Source: Chamaea fasciata
Taxonomy: Eukaryota; Chordata; Aves; Passeriformes; Sylviidae
Reading direction: 5' to 3'
NCBI GenBank assembly: GCA_029207755.1
Contig: JARCOQ010000005.1
Coordinates: 56,357,449 to 56,421,448 of the forward strand
DNA: 64,000 nt
Positions 45,386-59,100 of the stretch are shown here, piece after piece. The notes beneath the pieces are model-generated. The model was not told the origin of the DNA and searched no databases. It worked only from the letters and a program-made list of their open reading frames with translations. The translations under genes and the position numbers were made by a program. Within the stretch, counting starts at the first letter, position 1; the number at the start of each line of letters is the position of its first letter.

Positions 45386-48300
45386 ATATTTCCAAGTCAA
45401 CCTGGCCATTATTTTTCTTTGAATATTTTCCTATTCCTTTTAGTGAATGTTGTGACAAGCAGCAAAAGAAGGGCTTAGGCCTGGCTATCTTCTTTCTCTT
45501 GCCATGGATTATTTTTCAGATCTTTAGCATGAGATAGGGAAAAAAAAGTATTTACTGAAGAAACACAGGGGCAAAATGGCATCTTGGAGAACTTCAGAGG
45601 AATTGGAAAGGTAAAAGCAGAATATTTGGTCACCCTAGTAAACCAAAATGCCTCTTCCAGGCTGAAGCCACTGTTGTAATTCGCTGTATTTGTATTTTGA
45701 TTGTGCATTTTGTTTTTCTTGTGTATGGACAGCCAACTGTGGTGCTTGTGAAAGAATGTTGTTTTGCATGTTCAGTGGGTTGGAGATCAGAAGAGAGAGG
45801 GCTCCCATCATGGACTGCAAACTGCTTTTTTTGGACTGGTGGGCAGGACTGATGAACCAGCAGTTTCTCTTGAATGGTGGGAGTGGGTGAGGGACAGTTA
45901 ATTTGTGGCTGAGGACCCCATGGCACCATTCAGCACACAAAGCAGATACTCCTCTAGCTGTGCTGTTAGCTGTGCTGGAAGAACCTGAGAGAGCAGCTGG
46001 CCCTAGAGGAATGGTTGGAGCTGACTTGACCATTTTTGATTTTATCTTTTTTCATTCTCTTTGACATTTTCAAGATGGAACCTTTGCTCCAGATTGATTG
46101 CCTATGGCAGTATGAGCTGAGGAAATAGGACTTGTCTTCTCCATAATCACTTCCTCTCAACTATCTCTGGTTAAACAGGGTTGGAGGGAAGGATGATTGT
46201 GGTATTGTCAGCTCTGACCTGTCAGGTGATGAATGTTCATCTAATTAGACAAAACAAGTCTGTGAGCTGAGAGGGGAAGAGAGAAGCATAGGAAAGCTGT
46301 GTTCAACAACTTTGAGCACAAGTAACTGTCTTTATGGAAGATGCTGACATAGTGATATGACAAAGTCACTATTAGGCATTTACCTTGTATCACTTTGGCC
46401 CTGGCTTTGAGTGCAAAACCTGATCCATTTTTTTTTAATGAAAAACAAGACCAACATCATTGATGCTCTTAGAAATGGAGGTGTATTATTGCAGTAAAAA
46501 GCCAAGAAAATGTGAGCGGGTCCATATTTATTCACACATTGTTCCATGTGTTTTATGCTGTTCCTGTAGGTTCACTTTTATTGTGCTACAAATTTGTTCA
46601 CAAAACATGGGAATGTGCTCTTGGCGAGGGTTTGAGCTTTAGAATATTGTGCAGGCATTGGGAAGGGTGAGAAGTGTTTTCAGGTGATAGAATAAACATT
46701 TCAACAGGATGCTTGTGCTTTAAGGAAGCTGACAATAAAAGGGAGGTTATGTTGATGTTAATTCTTTTTTTTTTTCTTGTCCCAAAATCTTCAGGAAACC
46801 ATTATCTGGTATATTATGGCAAAGCGGTTCAAAGGCTGTGTTTGTAATGAAAATGGCAGTACCTCCAAAGTGATGAGGGGATGTGGTATATTCAGTTTAG
46901 CCTCTTCCAGGAGCCAACAGATCTGTTCCTTTAAGCCACTGGGGGATAAGGCACTCAAAACCCAGGGAGTGTTCAGTCTACTGAGTTACTCTTTGGAGAA
47001 CATCAAGCATGTGTTGGGCTGATGCTGGGGGTTTTTTGCATTTGTTTTTTAACCACCTGAAGGACTGTAGTAAGGTCATTTTGCTTTCATCCCTGTTTGG
47101 CTTTGTGTGGGTGTGTTTGTTTTGTTCTGTTTTTTTCTTGTGGATTATAGGTAACCCAGCCTTTATGTTCATGTTATGCTGCACTCTGAGAATTAACTGT
47201 TGCGTGTAAAAGAGCCATCTTCTCTCCACAGCAGATGAACAAACTACCATGGCTTTAAAGTGCTGCAAACAAGCAAGTTTGCTGGTGTGTGTTCTTGAGG
47301 AGTGAGATTTGTTTTTCTCTCAGAGAACAAGTGCAAGACTCCCTTTTCCCTTTCTCCTGCCTTGGTAGCTGAAAATGGGACAATTGCTGCATGGCACTCG
47401 CAGCCTTTGGCAGAGCTCCCAGTGGCTTGTGTTATAGTGCATAAAAGTCTCCACATCAGAAGAGAGATGAAAATTTTCTTCCTGGTCTCCAAAAGCTCTT
47501 GTTTTGCTGATTCACAGAGCCTATTGTGTGAGGTAGATAGTTGGGTCTAGAATCCTTTTATTTTTCCTTCCTCCCTATATGTCACAAACCTGATTTTGTT
47601 ACTTTGAATTTAACACTGCTACGAAAGAGGGAATTTGTCTGTTCTTCTCCAGCTTGCCACTGCCTCCTCAGCCTGTCTTCCACAGCAGCTGTGTTTTGTG
47701 TCCAGGAATGTGAAGAGTGCTGCATCTGGGCAGGAAGTGGCTGGAATTGCTATGGAAACTGATTTTTTCCTGCACAGCTTAGAAATTGTGTCACCAGACT
47801 GCTTGAGAGTGAACCAGTTCATAAACAGGTAGCTGGTTCTTCCTAAGTGTTTAGAATTCCCTGGGCTTTTTGAAAATATTCCTTGCCTGGCACTGTGGGA
47901 TCTCCTCTGCCTGTCTTCTACCTCCACGTTTCTGCTGCAGGACCACAGGACATGGGCTCTGAATTTGAAGTATCAGTGCAGAGAGCTGCATTGTCAAAAC
48001 AGCCATCATAATGCTTTGTATTGGAATGATAACACTCACTGCACTCTGAAACTGCAGCACTCCTGTGTTTGTGGTGGTCTAAAAGCCATTTGCATAAAAA
48101 ATGAATTATAAAGTCAAAAGTAATAATAGCCTGGCACATTCTGAGAAGAACAAGTATTGGAGGAAATGAGTAATTTCTACAGGGTGTACAGAGTGGTAAT
48201 ATTTTAATACATACATCATCTATCCTGAAAGCTGAGTGGATTTTATTGGCCTTAATGCTCTGAATTTTGCAGGAGCCTACAAAGCACTCAAATACTTCCT

Positions 48301-50837
48301 TATAACCAGTAAAACTACTGGAAAATTATCCAGCAACAATCAACACTCAGGAAAATATCTGTACTCTGAATTTCTGCAATGTCTAGATTTCTAATTTCTA
48401 CAGACTTGCAAGCCTTCTCATTCCATGGAACATGAAGTTGAGATTTGCACAGAAGCTCAGTTGGTAGCTTGACAATGCCTTGGTAACACCAGCAGGCTTA
48501 TGGACACGGCCCCATCTGCTGTTATAAGCAGCAATAAATATTTGATTGTTGCATTTTTAATAAAGGCTGACCTCAGAAAATTTTTGCTTTTGTTTCCTTC
48601 ATGGTGCTACTGAGAACAGTGTCTGAATAGGCAGCATCCCACTTCTCTTGCTCCTTTCTTTCACTCTTTCCTGTATGTGCCTCCACAAGGAAATCCTGCT
48701 TCATTTTTAATTAGCTACCTGGGCCCCCAGATGGAAGCACACCCTGAAGTATGGCCCTGTCCTGCTGGTCAGTGCCATTTGGCTGGCAGTATGATGTCAT
48801 TCCTTAGTGCACTGGTTATGACAACAACAGACGGGGCAGCCATCCCAGAGGTTAGTCAGGCAGCAGGTGCTCACATGCCTGGAGGTCTCTTGTTGTTGGA
48901 TCTTCATAGCACTCATTGTTCACACAGCTAATGGCCAGGTGGTAGTGACAGACCTTCTCATTTCCCTCTCTCCCTGCTGTAGGGTTTTCTTCATATCCTG
49001 CTATTTCAAGCTAAGATACATTTTTTTTTTTCATCAGTGTCTAAGACCTATTTTGAAAACTGTAAGGGATTTTATTGCCTTCTGCTAGGCTTCATCTTAG
49101 GATCTGCTAATATGCCTGTGACCTTAATACTTAGAGTGATGAATAACTTTCCCAACTGCATACTACTTTTTGTTTGGTTCTTACAGGCTGAAGAGCAGGG
49201 ATGGAGTAAGGGAGGAGGTCAGTAGGCCCTCCAGTTCTGAGATGACAGGGGTGCCTGAATAGCAAATATGGACAAGATTTGGGAAGGGAGAAAATGAGGA
49301 CAAGGAAAGGGGTAAAACAGTGCCAGAGAGTTGGGAGAGATGAGATGAGATGAGGGATTACTAAGCATTGCAATCAGGGAAAAAGGTTGGAGTGGTGGAT
49401 TGGAATAATTTTGGAGAGCAGGTGCAAAAATGTGTTGAAGTGGGGAACAAACAGGAAAGTATAGGATCCCCTCCAAAGCTCTGTTCAAAGTGCACAAGTC
49501 AGATGTCCTACTGTACATCTACTGCTGTGTGGCTGTGAAACACTGGCAGAGGGGAGGTCTCATCCTGCTCCCTTAGCCAGCAGGTTCTTCCCCAGCTCAC
49601 ATAATGGAGCTCACAGGTGAATCAGGATAGTCTTACTCTGCTGATGACCCTCTTGCCACTCTTCTGCATTAGTAAGAAACCCCACACTAGAATTTCTGGG
49701 TTTGCAGTTCATTGTTTGCTTAAAGCTCACTTAAAATCGAATGAGCATTTTTAAGGTTGCAAATACAAGCATGTAAAGTTAGATGACCCAGTTTGGGCTG
49801 TGTACTTGGCCTTAATTTATCTCCTCTAAGCACACTCCTTTCATTATTGAGTCTTTAATAACTGTAATCACATAACTCTTGCCTTGTTCCATACATTTGG
49901 GATATTCTGTGATGCCTCTGTTTGGTTTCTTTTTCATTACTGAATGTATGGTTGTTGGACTTTTTAATTGCAGATTACACAACTCCTGATCCTATGATGG
50001 AGTTAACCACTTAATGGGTTTTGTCAAATTTCTAGTCATTGTCTTGAAGAAGGGCATGTAAATATAAATATATTAATATGTAGTAGCATCTTGTGGTTGG
50101 CTATAACTTTCATTTTAGGCCTGACAATCAAAGATGACTTGTTTGGGTTTTTTGGGTGTCCAGTTGGGTATAAGGAAAGCTTGAGTTTTACATATTTCCA
50201 GAGCACAGCTCCCACTGACTTTCAGAGTAACTCTAAGAGCTCCACATTATATAACCAAACTTTAAATGGCCACCCAACTCACACTGGGTCAGAGTAAATG
50301 AGAAGAACATGGCTAGGAACCACCTCTGAAGAAATTTCTTGGACTGACTTACCATCACTGAGGAGTTTTAGGGTAAGTGAGGATGAAAGTGCTTGTGTGA
50401 GAGGGAGGAGGAGGTGTGGCCAGCTGACTGATCTCTGGTCTAATTGCTCTTTGCTAAGGAGCTTGTTTTCTCACCTTTCACACTGATCCTTTCAAAGGGT
50501 CCCATTTCTGTATTTCCTCGCTTGGCATACTTGGCTTGGTAACCTTCATGTTGATAGGTTTTGGGATTTTTGGTTTTGTTTTGTCATATTTATAAGGGCA
50601 GGCACTTAGATTCACTGTGGCTTAGGTGGTGTTTTGCATTGTCTCATACTGTTATGCAGGGGAAAAGAAGACATTTTTGTCTTCATTGCTGAAGAGAGTC
50701 TTAAGGTAAGTTCTGTTCTGAGTGCAGGAAAATTGAGAGCCAACCCCTTCCAGTCCTACTAGTGATTTTTTGCAAAGAAGTATTAGAGACTTTTTGCCTG
50801 TTGCAGTGTGGAGATGTTGACAGGTAAAACATACCAT
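45386..50837. other. Unique intronic sequence, about 5.4 kb
   Basis: No gene or interspersed repeat recognised. Contains a short (GAGAT)n run at 49337-49354 and minor T runs. Open frames up to 132 codons are unrecognised. Confidence 0.4.
49337..49354. repeat. Short (GAGAT)n microsatellite
   Basis: GAGATGAGATGAGATGAG gives about 3.6 copies of a 5-bp unit. It is too short to be strongly unstable. Confidence 0.7.
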
Positions 50838-51204
50838 TGCTAATAATTTCGAGTCATTCAGCCAGTCAAAATATAGCTTTATTAATATGCATACAGAGCT
50901 CTCTGTTTCCCTCCTCTCCCTCTTGAGAGACACAGAGGGGGAGAGATGGGCGTTCTTCTGTCTCTTGGCTAATCAAGAATGATGCCTTGTGCATTCTTAG
51001 GGTGAAAGAAGAGGAAAGAACAAACGGGAGGCTCTAATGGGTCTCATCCATCTGACTTCTATAATTTTTGATTTATATACCAATTTAATGCCTGGTTTAT
51101 GATGATTTATGTCCCAGTTTGTTTATACCCCGGTCTGATGCCCCATCCCGCGATGATAGTGAGATGAAATCCAGCAGTTAAATATTTCAAGGTGATTACA
51201 TGCC
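50838..51204 (-). mobile_element. Probable solo LTR of an endogenous retrovirus, minus strand
   Basis: On the minus strand a TATA-like GTATATAAATC (plus-strand 51070-51080) is followed about 190 bp later by AATAAAGC (plus-strand TTTATT at 50878-50883) and about 40 bp of U5-like sequence. This is a normal promoter-to-polyadenylation arrangement for a small LTR. The plus-strand left edge TGCTAATAAT would give a CA 3' end, and the right edge ...CATGCCA would give a TG 5' end. I found no convincing target duplication, so the ends are approximate. No coding sequence is present. Confidence 0.55.
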
Positions 51205-52837
51205 ACATACAGAGCTACTAATGAGGAGTTAAGTGCTTCCTTACTTCAGTGCAAGAAGATAGACAGAAGTGGAACATTTTGGAAATTAGCTTAGTGTGAT
51301 TTGTTCACAAAGCCATGTACCATCCCCAAGGAAACATCACAGCAGCCAGTACCAGAGAGAGGGAAAGAAACTTCGGATCAAGCAACCTGACTCTGACCTA
51401 ACAGAAGCTGCAGGCTGAAACATGAAGGTGAGTTTTATGTCAATAGCTACTAGGCAGTGGTTGCTGTTTTAATTACTGTTTTGTAGTGATGCTCTTTGGA
51501 CACTGAATTACAGAATAAACCTCATCCTCATGTACAATCAGGACATCCTCTTGCTTTGAAAAAATTAAAAAAAAGTGTCAATATTAATGTGCAGAAACCA
51601 TAATGCAGCTTTACATCCTTAGATTCTTAGTGTTAACTGGGTCATCATGACTTTGGCCATGTTATCAGAGCTGAATGTAGTTCTGGTTCAAGAAGACCGG
51701 ATGAAGCTGAAGGATTTGACTAGGGCCCATCCCAAGACTCCTTAATTGGCTGGGTGAATCACAGTTTAGCTGTTCAATTATTCCCTACCCACCTCCAGGA
51801 ACTGATTGCACAGTTGGTGGGGGAATACGAAATCAGGAATATAAATCAACTGCGGGTATCTCCTGTGGGAATTCAGAGTTCAGCCTTGCAAATCTCATCT
51901 GGCTGCCCTGGATGTAGGTTATACTTAATGGCGCTTGAGCCTGCATGTCCCTCTGCATCACTGGAATTATGACAGCTAATTTGAGTCTGTCTGCTTCTGG
52001 TGTGTGCAATTGATCAATATCTCTTTCATAAATACGAAGTCTCCCTCATCTCTGCCTTCATCAACTATGTCTTTTCTGGCCTGCATTTTGCATCCATGTG
52101 TATTTTGTGTTTTTCCCCCCTCCCTGAACTTGGTTCTCACCTAGGTATTCTCAGAGAAGAAAATTAATGGAAGAATATCGATTGCTCACCTAAGAGGGGC
52201 TCCTTTGCCATATGTAACTGAGGTTATAAATAATTCAGTAGGGGCCCCTGTCTTTTCTTTCCTCCCATAAGATTGGGTTTATTAAAATTTTATGGGAGAG
52301 AACATGGAGGTGGCTGAATTACTGGCTTAATCTGATACAATCTTCTGCAATGCATTAGTTCAGTACCAGCTGGTCTTTACTCATCATCAGAGGCATACAC
52401 TAAATCAGTCTTCCTTGTAGAATCCATTTTGCAGCATGTTATAATCATGTATTTGAGCATGATGTAATGCCATTCCTTATAAGTTACTCTCATGCCTGAT
52501 GGTGTTGCCAATGGAAGAAAAGTGTTATACTGCTGAGGCAAGGCTTAATCTCTTTTCTTCCACTGAGGAATTCAGTAGAGACATGAATCCATATAGAGAA
52601 AGATCCTATTCAGCAGGGAGCTATAGGCTGGGGACTAAGAGTTTGGTTGGTGTATGTTCATGCCAAAATAATAATTCTACTGAAACAGGAACAGATATTC
52701 TAAGATGAAAATGGTGTGAATTCAGCATCTGGGTGCTAAATATTGAAGAGCCATCAGGGAAAGAAAAGCCTTCTTGAGATCTGGGAAGTTTTGGCATTTC
52801 AGTGAAAATGCACAGATCCCACACTTAAACTTTTCTC
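51205..52837. other. Unique intronic sequence
   Basis: No gene or repeat recognised. ATGAAG directly followed by GTGAGT at 51422-51433 looks like the end of a first coding exon, but nothing supports it. Confidence 0.4.
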
Positions 52838-53112
52838 TTAATGCTGCTGGTGTATAGTGCACCTTCCATCCTAGTGTCTTGAAACACTTAGGAAATGGTT
52901 TACACTTAGTATCCTTTGGACTTAAACAGAGCACAAAGGAGGAATACAACCTAAGTTGGACCCCTTTCACAGAAAGAGTTACAGAGAAGTGAATTGACTT
53001 GCTCAATGTCAGAGTGAGTGGGAGAGCCAGAAACAGAACTCAGGTCTTTAGACTCCCACTGCTGTAAGTGCTAGACAATGCTGTGTCCCATAGTGCCAGG
53101 GATTAGGCAGCC
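52838..53112 (-). repeat. Nearly full-length ancient MIR/amniote-SINE copy, minus strand
   Basis: On the plus strand, 52980-53080 reads ACAGAGAAGTGAATTGACTT, GCTCAATGTCAGAGTGAG, then AGAGCCAGAAACAGAACTCA and CAGGTCTTTAGACTCCCACT. This is the reverse complement of the tRNA-related and core part of MIR-like SINEs. The 3' tail lies to the left (52838-52895). On the minus strand it reads AAGTGTTTCAAGACACTAGG, then ATGGAAGGTGCACTATACAC, matching the 'aagcgctttgagacccttggatggaaggcgctatataa' tail. Both halves are in the right order and orientation, so the copy is about 275 bp. It is too decayed to assign a subfamily by eye. Confidence 0.7.
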
Positions 53113-56100
53113 TATCTTCTAAAAAAGCCTTGCAAAACCAAGTATCAATAATGTTTTTTTCTAAAGATATTAAAAAAAAATTGTAATTTTCAAATGAAAA
53201 TTCACTGGCCAAAGCCAGAATCCAAATATACATTTTTACCTATAAAAATAGCAAACCCACCTACAAAAGTTGCTAGTGGATTAGGTATAACAAAGTGGGG
53301 GTTCCTTAGAACCTGCTAAAACCCAGGGCCTTGGAGATATGAGGGTGAGAAACAAGGATCAAAGGTTGTCCATTATAGTATGTATAGGTGCTGGTGTTTT
53401 TCTGCCATGTGTAAGTTGCCTTCTACACCAGTCTTCTTGCTGATTTTATGGCCACTGATACACCGCAAATAACATACTGGTACTCATTTTTACCTGCAAG
53501 CAATCTTAACCATCATTTCCTTTGAAAAATAATCAAATTAGTGCATTTTGAGAACTAATAATTATCAGTCCTGTTACAGAGACATAACATCTGAGAGAAG
53601 TGCACATTGAAAGGGTAACTATAGGCATGTGATGTAAAAATGGCCTTCCTGATATGGCCTGGGCAGTACCTTTTATGGGTGACAAATCCTCTTTGGCCAG
53701 TAGATTGACCACAGCCAGCTCTGCTCCTCTTCCCAAAATGGCATGGGTCAGGAAATGATTAATTGCCAATAATTGATTAATCCTGATCATGATTACTGGC
53801 TGTTGACCATCTGCTGCCAGAGGTTGCATTAGAGCTACCTGTGATTTATTCCATATAAACCTAAACTGAACTGGTCTTTGGCTTGTTTCAGGAATATCTT
53901 CATCCCTCATGGAACTCAGTGTACCAGGACTAATGTGTTGATTATTTCTGCTGTATTTCATTGTTGTTTAGGTCTTCACATGAAAGCAGGATTTTTATTC
54001 AGTAAATAAGCCTTGGCTCTGACACTTAGCCCTTTGCTGGGGCACCACTCCTCTGTATTGACTTTAGCTGATGAAGTAGTAAAGTCCATGGTGTCATCAC
54101 TGCCACAGAGGACCAGATATTTCATGTGGAAGGAATTGAGAATAAAAGGCTTTTGTAACAAGGAACCAGGCAGAGAAATTCAAGAAAAAACTCCCTTGAT
54201 ATAGCAATAGGATTAGTATTTCAGAGTGTCTCCCCAGTTTTCCAGGAGGAATCTGTAGTTCTCTGAAAAGCTGAATTGACAGCTCTGCTAGGTGAAGCTT
54301 TTTGACAAGACAAAGGGTTGTACAGGCAGGAGCACTTTGAAAATATGTGTGATGCATGGATGGATTAAATAATTTGGTGGTGCTAGTACATAGGATTCTC
54401 TGATTAACAGTTCTGGCATCAGCTTTCAATGGGAACCAGTCCTCTATGCAAGTAAGAGCAGAGTTCCAGGGGTTAATGAATCCCCACTTTTTGGCAGTCA
54501 GATGACAAGTTCAAGGTAAGGTTATTTGTGTTTTTTTATCACAACTGGGGGAGCCTCAGTATTTTACAAGCCAGAGAAGAGAGGCTATTTGTCTCTGGCT
54601 TGTTGGATTCATGATGAGTGTTTTGTTGTCCTTTCCCCATAGAGCAGATGAGTTGATCTGTTACTGTACCAAAGCAGTGCTTAGAGAAGGCATAGTCAAT
54701 ATTGTAGTAGAGCTCAAACCTGGTAGGGAGGTCTAGGAGGTTCCTAAACCTGCTGGCGCAGTCCTCAGAAGATGTATTAGCTGAGAGAGGGACCATGGAG
54801 AGCCAATCCCCAGGCAGTGATGGCCTGCAGGAATTGCAAAGCTGTCAGTGACGTTGACAGAAGGAACATCAGTCAAGGAGGACATGGATAGGATGCTTAT
54901 GTGGCTCTGAGTTATCTGCAGAGGGCTCCAGTCCGCACAGCAATCTCATTTTGGTGGGATTGAGGGGAGCTAGTTTGGGACAGAAAGCCATCTGCTTTGA
55001 CAGCTGCCTTCATTTTGATATTGATAGAAAGGGAAAAACATCTGGTGGTGGCTGTTTAGTGGTATGGCTGGCAGTTGGAAGGATACTGCTGCTTTCCAAG
55101 TCTTTTATTCCTGTGCTCTAGGCATGAGTAGAGAAAAACATTCCCTGGTGTAGGAGTAGGAATCTTACAGCCTTGGGGAGTGGTGAGTGCGGAGAGGAAC
55201 TCTTTGTATGCCTGGGAGGCTCTGTGTGTTTTTTGGTTTGTTTTTCCGAGACCTGAGAGTGCAATTGGATGAGCTTTCAGTGGTGCCTTTAAGAATATGA
55301 ATAAGGGAGCTAAGGTGATACGTGTAAACACCAGGGGAGAAGCTAAAAGAGAAAACAGAGCATAATGGAAAAGTTGCTTGGGGAAATAAAAATGTGGTGC
55401 CTAGATGCTCTTCTGTGTATAGAGAGAACTTCTCTCCTCTGTTTATTATTCAGGGATGTGGATGCATTAGATTTATGTGAAAATCAAACAAATTCCTGAC
55501 ATTGCTAGCAGTGCTGAGACAATAACCAGAAGCTGTTGCCTCTGTCACTTTCCTTTTGCAGTGAGGTCTGATGGTGAATGAGACTGGCATGGGTTTACCA
55601 TTGCTCACTCATTACTTTTTGAAATTTACTTCTGTTTGTGTTTCATGTATGTCAAGCTCTTGGCACAACTCTGATAAGCCACAGAAAGATGGAGCCTTTC
55701 CACAGATCAATAGAGATCAATCTCTTAATTTCGACTGAATGACAAAACAAAACCAGCTATTAAAAGTGTGTTTTTACTTTTTCTTAACATCTGCCAGCTG
55801 ATAGCTAGCAGGCAGCTCAAACCAAAATATCAAGGCACACAGAAGAGAGCTCTTGCCTGCACATTATTTATACTGACCCCATCAGAGCCATGGGGTCTGT
55901 TTGTACAGACATGAGGATTACACAACAGGTAAATGTGCCTTGAGGCATGAGTGTGGATTCAAATTCAAACTATTTGGCTTGGGCTGGGTTTGTTATTTTA
56001 TTATTGACCAGTCCATGACACTGTCTGCAGTTCCACAGAGCTTTGGGCATGTGTATGTCCAAGGCCTGAGCATCCAGGGCAGAGCTGCAGGTGATGTGAA

Positions 56101-59100
56101 GATGGGGCTATCAACAGGTTGGTGTTAGTCAACATCCATGAGATTCATTGGCACCAAATCACATGTAGCTGTCCAGTAATACAGCACATCTGGTTTTCTG
56201 ACTTAGAGAAGCCTGGGAAGTGGGATGATGTGTTCATTTGGGTGTCATTAGAACATTCAATCAGCCGTGTGGGATGTTGTCACACCAGTGCATTTACCCC
56301 AACAAGCCTTACAGGTATGGTTTGAGGGCAGTGAGTGAGCTTCACTGCACTTGTTTCCTGACCAAGTGCTGTGTAATGAAAATCTTGCCCACTGTTGCAT
56401 TTCAGTATCAAAAGAGAGGTCTTGGTGATATATTTCTAAAATGTCTGTCAGTACATAGAATGGTCAAGAAAACAGTTGTTTTGGTAGTTGTTCTGACTAC
56501 TTAGAGCACCAAATTATGAAAACTTTATTGTAGACACTGCTGTACATACTCATCTTATGTCCACCTGAATGTGAATGTCAGGGGTGGATATGCAACAGAT
56601 GTCACAGGATAGTGAGTAGTATAAGTGAAATATTGCTGCTAGTAGATATCAATAGCTGACAGTTGAATCCTTGTGGGGGTTTTTTATGAAGGGGTGGAAA
56701 ACAGGCATTTCAGTTGTCCTGAATTCACTGTTTTGTTTCTCTTCCTATAGTATTGGCCTCATCAGTAAAAGTGAGATGTGTTTTAGACATGGCTCTCTGG
56801 TGGGCCAGGCAGAAGGAACAGAGCATTGGCTCCTGCAATGAGTTGAGTTTTCTCTTTATTTGGGGGTGTGTGTGGGGGAAGGCTGAAATGATGTATTGCT
56901 CATGCAAGCAAGAGACCCGAGAGCACCAGCTAAACCCAGGTGTACTGCAGGCAATTACTGGGCATGTTTCCTAATTGCAGCCACGCCACTGTGCTTAATC
57001 ACTGTGTACAAACTGTTGCTCTAGCAAGAGCTGATCCCTTGTTGGCGCAGAGCTCTCTCTTGACTTCAGACAGCTTTGCTGCTGTGTCTCAAGACTTCTC
57101 CTGCAGTATTGTCCTGCCATTCCCAAAATGCAGCACTATGACAGCTGCAGCCACGCAGTTTGGCTCCCAGGGCTGTGCTCAGGTCAGAATGTGTCTTGCT
57201 TCAGTGCTATGTTTTGCGGGAGGAGTTCAGCATTGGCAAGTAAGGTATGAGTTCTACTCATGGCCCTGTTCTTCAAGTTCTCAGCTTTGGCTGGCTACTG
57301 GTTTGGTGGCAGAAAGTCTGTGTGGTGCATTTATATGCTTCTCATCTAAGTGGTGAGAAGCATTTTGGCCCCTAATGCAGACATGTTGTAATTGAGCCTG
57401 ACAGAGATGATCCAAAAACTTGTTGCACCAATAGATTTTACTGGAGAGCAAGAACTTTGTGGAGGAGGCCTTGTTTAGTTTTGAAGAGGGAGAAAAGGAG
57501 TTAGCATAGGTTTGGTGATTTTGGCTTTCTGTGAGCTGAAGCCCAGGCAGGAGGCTGAAGGTGCAGCTGCAGTGCTGCGTAGGGGCCTGGGCCATTCTCC
57601 AGCCACTGGGATGGGAAGGCTGAGGTCGGAGGGCTGGCTGCATCCCTGTATCCCTTTTTTCCTCTTGGTGCCTCTGTGTGGGTCATTTTGTACTGCTCTA
57701 GATAAGAGAACAGAAGAGCTGCAGAAAGGGGAGGTCTGAAAGCTTCTGGAGCAACATCACATGGAAGCCAAAAGAGGTGGATATTTGTCACTGTAGCAGG
57801 ACTTGAGACAAAATGCCAGCACCTCAGGCAAACAATAACAAGACCTGAGTTGACGGAGTCGCTCTCCTGTGAAGCCTTATCCATTGTGGCTGTCCTGTTC
57901 TGCTAAAGCTGCTCTGAGGCTGCTCAGAAATGATTGCCTCTCCTCCCTCTTTAGGGAAATGACAGGGGGTGGGCTGTGGAAAAGGTGCCAGCAAGCATAG
58001 AAGGGAAGAGAAAATAGCGAAAATTTGATGTTGAATGTATTCATCACCATCTATTTTAGGGTCAGTTACTGTCTTTTTTCTGTGTTAAATGAGGTGCTAT
58101 TTTTAGATTTCCAAATCCATACATGGAAATTATTCTCAAGTGTTCCAGCTTTCATCCTGTATTAAAAAACCCCAGTCTTATCTTGATGGTGCATTTGCCG
58201 CATTAATTCTATGTGATTTTTTTATCCTTTTTTCTTCCTGCTAAAAAAAAATAAAAAAAATATCCCTGCTTACTCCCCTACCTTGGCTAACATTACTGGA
58301 AATGAAGCAAGAGAGAGCTATTTAATGCTCTCACTTGTTGCTTTAGTGTTTTGTTGGAGTTATGGGGGAAGCACTGGTGGGTTATGAAGTGGCATAGCCG
58401 GCAGCCCACCCACTTCCTTGTGATTTTTCTTCAAAGAAGAGTCTGACAGAGGACAGTTGTTCTGTTGCAGATTTGCTGAGTTCAAAGCGAGTGCCCTACA
58501 GATACAACTTTGTGATTAATCTTCAGAACTGGCACATAAAGCTTATGCTATGCCACTGCTACTAATGTTAATGGGAGTCAGGCCGCTTACTCACAGTGCA
58601 CTGCTTTAAAGAGTAATAATTTACTCAGAAAAGTCCTGAGGCAAGAGAAGTGATAGTCATTTATTAATTCTTTTGTAAATCCTTTTGTCTGTGGCAGTGG
58701 CGTTGCTTTCCATCCATTTCTAAGTCATTACATTTTGGTGAGCCCTGGGCCTTGAAGTGGGAAGAGAGAGCAGGATGTTATTTTTCCCATGTCCTTGAGC
58801 TCTTCAGTGCTAGGAGCTGGTGCATGTACTAGATTTCCAGACTATATTTGCAAAGAAGAGACCAAAACCTCATAAACATATTTTATACCCTCTGTTGCAC
58901 ATGCAGAATTAGTAGCTGTGGAGAAGAATATGACCTTTAGGCAGCCATTGAAAAGCAAACAGAGGAAGCTGTGCCTCAGCTTTGATAGAAAGCAGTTCTG
59001 TCTGAGCATAGCTGCGACAGCAGCGAGATAGTTACTTACAAAAGTGTGGGTTTTTCAGAGGGAAATGAATTGGGGTACCTGAATTTGTGCAGCATTGCCT

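Noticed and set aside
51422..51433. ATGAAG followed by GTGAGT, resembling the end of a first coding exon
   Set aside because: A two-codon exon start with a donor is easily found by chance, and there is no promoter or matching downstream exon.
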